From the NCBI GenBank assembly GCA_027005175.1, contig JALTMC010000128.1, positions 1-7,380 of the forward strand: a DNA stretch of 7,380 bases. The letters run 5' to 3'. Source of the DNA: Myxococcales bacterium. GTDB taxonomy: Bacteria > Myxococcota_C > UBA6777. Shown in pieces: positions 1 to 4,949 of this stretch (position 1 is its first letter; each line of letters opens with the position of its first letter). The translations under genes and the position numbers were made by a program. The notes below the pieces were generated by a model that was not told the origin of the DNA, made no database searches, and saw only the letters and a program-made list of their open reading frames with translations.

Positions 1-1034
1 TCCAGAGTGTAGCGAAAGGAGGCGACAAGCTCGTGTGGCAACTCTTTGATAAAGCCCACTGTATCCGTGATTAAAATACGTGGTTTTCCTTCCGGCTGCA
101 TCACGCGAACGGTTGTCCCCAACGTGGCAAATAGCTTGTCTGCGATATAGGTTGTGTCACTGGTCAAACGACGCATCAACGAAGACTTTCCTGCGTTGGT
201 ATATCCTACAAGTGCCACTGTAGATGCCTGCGTTCGTCGCTTTCGCCGGTTGCTTTCTTCTTTTGCGATCGCGTCGAGCTGTTGGTGCAACTCTGCGATG
301 CGATCGCGAATCCGACGTTGATTCAACTCGTGTCTTGTCTCGCCTGCACCTTTTCCGCCGATCCCACCGGCCTGTCGATCTCCTCCCTTGTTCTGACTCA
401 GCCGCAAGCGCGGTGCCAGATACTTAAGTTGCGCGATCTCGATTTGGAGACGAGCTTCTCTGGTTTTTGCGTGACGATGGAAGATCTCAATAATCACACC
501 GTTGCGATCGAGAATCTCCGCTTCGGTTGCCAACTCCAGGTTGCGTAGCTGCATCGGTGTTAACTCGTGATTAAATATCAGCACGTCCGCAGTGTCTGTG
601 ATCTCGACCCATTCTTCCTCTTCCGGTTCTTGTCTCTCCTCTTCTTCCCTCACTGCGTTGGCAAGAGCCTTGTTCGACTCCTCTGCTGCGCTCTCGAAGC
701 CCTCCTCACTCTCCAAGTGTTCACTTTCTGCTGTTGTGCTCTCTTCGTCTCTCGCTTCGTTCTTCTTTTGCTTTTTCTTTTGGGCCAGGGATGGTACGAC
801 ACCAGGTCCTCCTGTCCACTCGGCTAATTCTTTCAGCTTTCCGCTTCCTATGACGGTTCCAGGATGTATGGAATATCGTCGCTGGGATAAGGTTGCGATC
901 ACTTCAAATCCCAATGTTTTAACCAAACGCCCTAGCTCCGCCAGGGATGACCTATGCTCATGCTGCTCAACAAAAGGTAGTTTTAATCCTACCAATACCG
1001 CTTTGGGCTTTTGTTTCTGTTCGTTTTGACTCAT
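1..1034 (-). CDS. hflX: GTPase HflX, N-terminal 344 codons (3' end outside window)
   Basis: HflX binds the large ribosomal subunit and uses GTP to split or rescue stalled ribosomes; it acts in the cytoplasm. Read on the minus strand, the protein starts MSQNEQKQKPKAVLVGLKLP. It shows the HflX N-terminal domain in two parts (about residues 10-73 and 148-225), including VIGSGKLKEL near 61-70 and FNHELTPMQLRNLE near 154-167. The glycine-rich loop GGIGGKGAGETRHE is near 223-236 and is followed by a charged helix. The G domain begins near 271: G1 GYTNAGKS at 277-284, the TTVR switch near 307-310, and G3 DTVG at 324-327. G4, G5 and the C-terminal domain fall outside the window. Two oddities: about 74 extra residues, Lys-rich then acidic, split the N-terminal domain, and LFATLG stands where I expect LFATLD. 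The ATG has AAGGAA (1045-1050) ten bases upstream. The identification is firm; the effect of the insert is unknown. Confidence 0.96.
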   Translation of the reverse strand, partial: MSQNEQKQKPKAVLVGLKLPFVEQHEHRSSLAELGRLVKTLGFEVIATLSQRRYSIHPGTVIGSGKLKELAEWTGGPGVVPSLAQKKKQKKNEARDEESTTAESEHLESEEGFESAAEESNKALANAVREEEERQEPEEEEWVEITDTADVLIFNHELTPMQLRNLELATEAEILDRNGVIIEIFHRHAKTREARLQIEIAQLKYLAPRLRLSQNKGGDRQAGGIGGKGAGETRHELNQRRIRDRIAELHQQLDAIAKEESNRRKRRTQASTVALVGYTNAGKSSLMRRLTSDTTYIADKLFATLGTTVRVMQPEGKPRILITDTVGFIKELPHELVASFRYTL

Positions 1035-1225
1035 CTTTTTTATGTTCCTTCTGTGATGGATAGCTCTCTTTTGTGGTGTCTATACCACAAGATCACCCAC
1101 TTGGGACGATCTTTGACACTCTTTTGTTCTGTCTCGCTCCCTCATCCACTGGGAACAATGTCAAACGTTTGGACTCTATAGGGAGGAACTCGGTTAGAAC
1201 CCGGAACAACAGAAGCGAGGCTCTT
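1035..1225. promoter_or_regulatory. Divergent intergenic region, hflX / DUF2135 gene
   Basis: This 191-bp gap separates two divergent genes and should hold both promoters. It contains a 7+7 bp inverted repeat (1071-1090), a 10-bp perfect palindrome CAAACGTTTG (1162-1171), and a widely spaced pair TTTGACA (1112-1118) / TGTCAAA (1159-1165). TTGACA at 1113-1118 is a perfect -35 match on the plus strand, but no good -10 lies 16-18 bp downstream, so I do not call a plus-strand promoter. The frame is open back to a GTG at 1073, but I see no ribosome-binding site there. Confidence 0.5.
1071..1090 (-). promoter_or_regulatory. Inverted repeat overlapping candidate extended -10 promoter of hflX
   Basis: TTGTGGT (1071-1077) and ACCACAA (1084-1090) are perfect inverted arms around a six-base centre. 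Read on the minus strand the element contains TGGTATAGA, an extended -10 (TGn plus a 5/6 match to TATAAT; the hexamer is at 1079-1084). It lies about 37 bases upstream of the hflX ribosome-binding site/start region. No good -35 is visible, which is usual for extended -10 promoters. A repressor site over a promoter core is inferred; a simple hairpin in the leader is the alternative. Confidence 0.35.
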
Positions 1226-3616
1226 ATGTCAAAAGAAAAGGCAAACGATACAGGTGCGTGCCAAGAACCTGAACAAAATGTCGATGTCGATAAAATATCT
1301 GAACGTACGGATGATTCGGTGCGATGGTACGGTCGAATGACATGGCTGGGGAGCTACTGCCGCAGTAATTTGTTGTTTGTTCGGTTGCTCGCATTTTTGT
1401 TGGTAGGTCTGGTGACATCCGTTGTGACAATGAAGATGTGGGCTTCTCCCAAGCCTGTGTCGTTGGGTGATCTTCCTAGGCGGTTTGCAAAGTATATTCT
1501 TCAGGCTTACGAGGTGCGAGAGCCAAAGAAAAAGGAAAAAAAGACTGGCTCTCAAGGTAGGAAAGCACACGGTAAGCAGGGGCGAATGGGTCGAAAAAAA
1601 CGTCGGGTTCGAGAAAGAGGAGCAGCCCGCCGAAGGATTCGAATCCGTCGTCTACTTCAAGAAAAAACGTTAGGTCTAGGGCTGCTTGCTCTTCAGGGGA
1701 AGGGGATCTCGGGCATCATCGCGGGCGACCGCTTGTATGGCAAGGAACTCGATGCGGCGTTGAAGAATATCGATGGTCGTTCTGTGGTGCGAGGGATCGG
1801 TGGATTGGGTCGTCGGTATGGAAGTGCCTCTGGAAGTGCCTCTGGAGGGGGCTCTGGAGGAGGCTCCTCTGCCTTTGGGAGACGTGCTGGAAGAGGCTGG
1901 GGACGAGGGAAGAGTGGCTCTGGCTCAAGGTTTCGGAGGCATCGAATGATGCTGCGAGACTCTGGAGGGATTGCACAGTTTCGTCGCCAACATCCATGGG
2001 GGCATGTGAGGTTGTTTGCTTATCGGATGGGGGTTGGTTCTGAAAACGTGACCCTGTTGCGTCAACTGACGCGGAAAAGTGGCGCGGTCTATAACTGTCT
2101 GGGACGCACTGCGTTGCCTCGTTGTGCTGTCGCGCACACTCGTCCTGCGATGCTCTTGGAGCAGGTGAAAGTGGAGGGCATTGGGGCGACAGAGACACTG
2201 GTTGGAGGACGACAAACTCATCTCTTCCCAGGGGCTTGGGTGACGATCGCTTCACGATTTGTAAAAAACGGAAACGTTCGGATTGTGTTGAAAGGTCGGT
2301 ATGCAGGGAGACCCAAGAAGCTTGTGTTCTCCTTCCCTGTGGAGCCTGCCGGAGACCTGGCCCCGAGGGCTTGGGCAGAACTTGCGATACAGCAGCTGAC
2401 AGCTCTTCATTCTCCCACATTAACGAAGCTGATTGTCGCGTATGCACAGCACTTTCGTATCCCCAACAGACATTGCTCTTTCCTGATTTTGGAGACAGAC
2501 AAAGAATACAAACAGTATGGATTGGAGGAACAAAAAAAGTCAAAACAGGCCAACGATGTGGAGCGATTCTTAACGGTATGGCATCAAGAGCACACGCAGC
2601 CTACAAACCGGAAACAGCGGTGGTTGTCTTTGTTTCGTCGTGGACTTAAACGAAGCAGACAGCTTCAGACTTCCACAGGTCGATCCATTTTGTCGTTGTT
2701 GCAAAAGATACCTTCTTCTTCCTTTGTCTTTCGAGCAACGATGACTCGTACAATCTGGTATCGGCATCAGGTGTCTCGAAGGTATCTCAAGCGTCGGATG
2801 AATCGTAGGTATGAGTTTTCTCCCTTTACCCAGGAAGCCCGACGACGATTGCGAAAAAGTACCCGTGGCGCGATCCGCTGTTTGTCATCGATTGTTGAGC
2901 GGCATCCGGGGACTCCGCAGGCTTTGCGGCTTGTGGGATATTATCTTATGGCAGGGAAGCGACCCGAGCAGGCCGCTCGGATCTTTCTGCGAGTGTTGGA
3001 GCGGCGTAGCTACGAACCCCACTCGTACCGTGATCTCGCTCGTTCCCTCATCAAGATGAAGCGACTGGGATTGGCGTCGGCTTTGTATGAGATGATCCTT
3101 GTGGGGGAGTGGGACAGTCGCTTTGGCCGGATCAAAACCATCGCACGGGAAGAGTACGCTCTGTTGGTGCAACAGATCTCCAAAGTGCGGATGTCTGCCT
3201 TGGTTCGAGCCCATCTGTTGCAAAGGCGTGCGCTGCTTGGGCTGGAAGTTCAGTGCTCGAAGCTACGGATCACTGTGACCTGGAATACGGACAACACAGA
3301 CATCGATTTGTGGGTTCATGAGCCCAACGGCGAGATCTGCTCGTACAATCGGCGTCGAACGAGAAATGGTACTTTGCTGGATGATATCACTAGAGGCTAT
3401 GGACCCGAACGATACGAAAGCGTAGGAGGGGCGCGAGGGAGGTATACGATCCGTCTCCACTTCTATGGAAACAACGGCAACACTCTCGGGAACGAAACTC
3501 ATGTGAGTGTTCTCATTGTCACGAACGCTGGAACTTCGAAGCAACGAGTCCGAGAAAAACATATCGTCCTGAGGCGCAACAAAGAATATGTCACAGTCGC
3601 TCGATTGAAGATCTAA
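1226..3616 (+). CDS. Membrane-anchored TPR-like/DUF2135 protein, VIT/VWA-family remnant without a VWA domain
   Basis: Exact function unknown; probably an envelope protein with most of its mass outside the cytoplasm. Residues 47-70 form one hydrophobic segment (VRLLAFLLVGLVTSVVTM) after a polar N-terminus. Residues 98-145 are very basic and include GKQGRMGRKK. Residues 190-235 are Gly/Ser/Arg-rich. Residues 305-432 resemble the region following the VWA domain in VIT/VWA proteins: a beta-rich stretch with VRIVLKGRYAGRPKKLVFSF, then AWAELAIQQL, then RHCSFLILETDKEYKQYGL. Residues 440-530 are basic and unassigned. Residues 545-625 look like two or three TPR-like helical hairpins. Residues 679-796 are a DUF2135 domain (VTWNTDNTDIDLWVHEPNGE, then ITRGYGPERY). 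No VIT or VWA domain with a MIDAS motif (DxSxS) is present. The ATG at 1226 is chosen over an in-frame GTG at 1073 because GCGAGG (1215-1220) sits five bases upstream and the hydrophobic segment then falls near the N-terminus. Confidence 0.85.
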   Translation: MSKEKANDTGACQEPEQNVDVDKISERTDDSVRWYGRMTWLGSYCRSNLLFVRLLAFLLVGLVTSVVTMKMWASPKPVSLGDLPRRFAKYILQAYEVREPKKKEKKTGSQGRKAHGKQGRMGRKKRRVRERGAARRRIRIRRLLQEKTLGLGLLALQGKGISGIIAGDRLYGKELDAALKNIDGRSVVRGIGGLGRRYGSASGSASGGGSGGGSSAFGRRAGRGWGRGKSGSGSRFRRHRMMLRDSGGIAQFRRQHPWGHVRLFAYRMGVGSENVTLLRQLTRKSGAVYNCLGRTALPRCAVAHTRPAMLLEQVKVEGIGATETLVGGRQTHLFPGAWVTIASRFVKNGNVRIVLKGRYAGRPKKLVFSFPVEPAGDLAPRAWAELAIQQLTALHSPTLTKLIVAYAQHFRIPNRHCSFLILETDKEYKQYGLEEQKKSKQANDVERFLTVWHQEHTQPTNRKQRWLSLFRRGLKRSRQLQTSTGRSILSLLQKIPSSSFVFRATMTRTIWYRHQVSRRYLKRRMNRRYEFSPFTQEARRRLRKSTRGAIRCLSSIVERHPGTPQALRLVGYYLMAGKRPEQAARIFLRVLERRSYEPHSYRDLARSLIKMKRLGLASALYEMILVGEWDSRFGRIKTIAREEYALLVQQISKVRMSALVRAHLLQRRALLGLEVQCSKLRITVTWNTDNTDIDLWVHEPNGEICSYNRRRTRNGTLLDDITRGYGPERYESVGGARGRYTIRLHFYGNNGNTLGNETHVSVLIVTNAGTSKQRVREKHIVLRRNKEYVTVARLKI
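1820..1867 (+). repeat. 12-bp tandem repeat in the Gly/Ser linker
   Basis: GGAAGTGCCTCT occurs twice back to back (1820-1843), followed by two diverged GGAGG-rich units (1844-1867). They encode GSAS GSAS GGGS GGGS, a flexible linker of the DUF2135 protein. Such units can change in number by slippage without breaking the frame. Confidence 0.8.
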
Positions 3617-3627
3617 ATTCTCCCAAT

Positions 3628-3659
3628 AAAAAAACCAGCCTCTTTTGCCAAGAGGCTGG
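3628..3659. terminator. Rho-independent terminator, probably two-way
   Basis: CCAGCCTCTT (3635-3644) and AAGAGGCTGG (3650-3659) make a perfect 10-bp stem with a five-base loop. On the minus strand the stem is followed directly by seven T residues (3634-3628), a strong terminator for the dehydrogenase / basic-protein transcript. On the plus strand it sits 18 bases after the DUF2135 stop and is followed by GTTCTTC, a weaker tail, so it probably ends that gene too. Confidence 0.9.
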
Positions 3660-3662
3660 GTT

Positions 3663-3696
3663 CTTCAGACATTCTGAAGGGGAAAACCCCTTCAGA
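3663..3696. other. Two mutually exclusive hairpins between convergent genes
   Basis: TCTGAAGGGG (3673-3682) and CCCCTTCAGA (3687-3696) form a perfect 10-bp stem with an AAAA loop. CTTCAGA (3663-3669) can instead pair with TCTGAAG (3673-3679), a 7-bp stem with a three-base loop, so both use the same central strand. No T-run follows in either direction, so this is not a classical terminator. It may protect a 3' end or back up the neighbouring terminator. Confidence 0.65.
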
Positions 3697-3710
3697 TAAG
3701 TCTCTGCAAC

Positions 3711-4049
3711 TTATTTAAGTCTTTTTGTTTTGCGTTGCTTTAATCGCTTTTGAAGGAATTTGGCTTTACGTTGCTTGGCCTTGCGTTGCTTTAATCGCTT
3801 TTGAAGGAATTTGGCTTTACGTTGCTTGGCCTTGCGTTGCTTGGCCTTGCGTTGCTTGGCTTTGCGTTGAGCCTTCTTCCTACGTTGCAGGAATTTGGCT
3901 TTACGTTGCTTGGCCTTGCGTTGCTTTAATCGCCTTTGAAGGAATTTAGCTTTACGTTGCTTGGCCTTGTGTTGCCTGGTCTTGGCAAGTTTTTTCCTGA
4001 GGGATTGTGCATCAGCTTGTGCTGCTACTAGGATTCGCTTAGCGGGCAC
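3711..4049 (-). CDS. Extremely basic Lys/Arg repeat protein
   Basis: Function not known. By my count 54 of 112 residues are Lys or Arg, and only one is acidic (Asp13). A short non-repetitive start (about residues 1-25, [20 protein letters not shown]) is followed to the end by repeats of AKQRK and of a 17-residue unit [17 protein letters not shown]. The periodic Leu and Phe suggest a long basic helix. Such a composition is known from nucleic-acid-binding tails of histone-H1-like bacterial proteins, so DNA or RNA binding is the simplest guess. The start is GTG at 4049; the codon just upstream in this frame is TGA, so no earlier start exists, and no in-frame ATG follows. It overlaps the dehydrogenase gene by 11 bp, which suggests coupled translation. 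Diverged repeat copies differ by silent (GCC/GCT) and conservative (AAG/AGG) changes in this frame, which supports real coding. Confidence 0.72.
   Translation of the reverse strand: MPAKRILVAAQADAQSLRKKLAKTRQHKAKQRKAKFLQRRLKQRKAKQRKAKFLQRRKKAQRKAKQRKAKQRKAKQRKAKFLQKRLKQRKAKQRKAKFLQKRLKQRKTKRLK
3730..3980. repeat. Coding tandem repeats, 51-bp and 15-bp units
   Basis: Two 51-bp copies, 3730-3780 and 3781-3831, are identical base for base. They are followed by 15-bp units built on TTGCGTTGCTTGGCC (3832 onwards), an interruption encoding QRRKKAQ around 3865-3890, and a diverged 51-bp-like copy at about 3916-3966. All periods are multiples of three, so gain or loss of units keeps the Lys/Arg frame open. 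Confidence 0.93.
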
Positions 4050-4809
4050 TCATGCGGATCGCACCGTCGATCCGGATCGTTTCGCCGTTGATGACAGTAT
4101 TTTCGATGATGTGTTTGGCGAGACTTGCATACTCCTCGGGGTGGCCGAAGCGCGATGGAAAGGGGATTTGTTCAGCGAGAGATGTTCGTACTTTTTCGGA
4201 CATACTGGCCATCATTGGGGTATCAAAGATACCGGGTGCGATGGTGTTGACTCGGATGCCTGCTCTGGCAAGTTCGCGTGCGAGAGGAAGGGTCATTGCG
4301 GCCACAGCTCCTTTGGAGGCCGCATAGGCAGATTGACCAATTTGTCCTTCAAAGGCAGCAACAGAGGCTGTGTTTATAATCACGCCACGTTCCCCACCAT
4401 CATTAGGTTCATTTTTATTCATTTGTGCGGCAGCAAGGCGGCTTACATTGAAGGTTCCGATGAGATTGACTTGGACAGTTCTTGTGAACTTTTCCAGGTC
4501 GCAGGGGGAACCGTCTTTGTTGACGACACGAAATCCTGTGGCGATGCCAGCACAATTGATGGCCACATGCAGGGCTCCCAATCGTTCAATGTGCTTGTCA
4601 ATGGCGTTTTGAACTTCGTCACCAGAGGTAACGTTGACGGCAAAAAATTGTGCAGAGTCTCCGAGTTCTTTGGCAACATGTTGTCCTCGCTCTTCGTTGA
4701 GGTCAAGCAGGGTGACGTTGCCACCAGCTTCTACGATCATGCGTGCACATGCTTCGCCTAGGCCAGAAGCTCCACCCGTCACCAAAGCACCTACTTGTTG
4801 TGTGTTCAT
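4039..4809 (-). CDS. NAD-dependent short-chain dehydrogenase, type-2 3-hydroxyacyl-CoA dehydrogenase-like
   Basis: Likely oxidises (S)-3-hydroxyacyl-CoA to 3-ketoacyl-CoA with NAD in fatty-acid or branched-chain amino-acid breakdown; it is a soluble enzyme. The 256 residues match the normal length for a classical SDR. The Rossmann fold begins with TGGASGLG (11-18). Asp36, at the end of beta-2 (LLDLN), favours NAD over NADP. NCAG is at 85-88. The catalytic tetrad is Asn115, Ser149, Tyr162 and Lys166 (YAASK). [10 protein letters not shown] (191-200) and the segment [20 protein letters not shown] fit the HSD17B10-type family best. The ATG at 4809 has AAGGA (4818-4822) eight bases upstream. The last codons overlap the start of the Lys/Arg protein gene. 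No other beta-oxidation gene lies in the window, so the exact substrate is inferred from family resemblance; another hydroxyacyl or alcohol substrate is possible. Confidence 0.92.
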   Translation of the reverse strand: MNTQQVGALVTGGASGLGEACARMIVEAGGNVTLLDLNEERGQHVAKELGDSAQFFAVNVTSGDEVQNAIDKHIERLGALHVAINCAGIATGFRVVNKDGSPCDLEKFTRTVQVNLIGTFNVSRLAAAQMNKNEPNDGGERGVIINTASVAAFEGQIGQSAYAASKGAVAAMTLPLARELARAGIRVNTIAPGIFDTPMMASMSEKVRTSLAEQIPFPSRFGHPEEYASLAKHIIENTVINGETIRIDGAIRMSAR

Positions 4810-4949
4810 GTTTTGTATCCTTTTTTTCGTGAGTCGTGGGTCGCCTTAAGGTTGGGGTCTGTGAGAGTCGGCCCGGAATCACAACCATCAGGCAGTTGGT
4901 CGCTCTTGTTGGTTGGGTGTATATCTTAAAGGGTCGAATGGGGCAAACG
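4810..4949 (-). promoter_or_regulatory. Intergenic region with candidate promoter of the dehydrogenase operon
   Basis: This 140-bp gap separates the acidic-protein stop from the dehydrogenase start. On the minus strand TTGCCC (4946-4941) and TATACA (4923-4918) are 17 bp apart, each matching the sigma-70 consensus at four of six positions. I see no hairpin plus T-run that would end the upstream gene, so read-through from it is possible. Confidence 0.3.

Noticed and set aside
592-1029. Plus-strand Ser/Phe-rich frame
   Set aside because: It is antisense to hflX, where the minus-strand translation matches HflX on both sides.
1113-1141. Plus-strand promoter based on the perfect TTGACA
   Set aside because: The hexamer 17 bp downstream is GCTCCC, and nothing resembling TATAAT is found at acceptable spacing.
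1073-1225. 51-codon N-terminal extension of the DUF2135 protein from a GTG start
   Set aside because: There is no ribosome-binding site at 1073, and the start would lie inside the inverted repeat; the ATG at 1226 has a well-placed GCGAGG.
1716-2543. Minus-strand open frame of 275 codons
   Set aside because: It is antisense to the DUF2135 protein; the Ser/Gln/Pro-rich translation has no domain, and the opposite strand shows recognisable family motifs.
3725-3949. Plus-strand frame encoding a hydrophobic Trp/Val/Cys repeat that looks like membrane segments
   Set aside because: It is the complement of the Lys/Arg repeats; no ribosome-binding site was seen, and the silent/conservative differences between repeat copies fit the minus-strand frame.
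3730-3980. Possible CRISPR-like array
   Set aside because: Units are directly adjacent with no unique spacers, are multiples of three, and encode a continuous protein.
3961-4761. Long plus-strand open frame of 266 codons
   Set aside because: It lies antisense to the dehydrogenase, whose frame shows every SDR motif; the plus-strand translation is Cys-rich with no recognisable domain.
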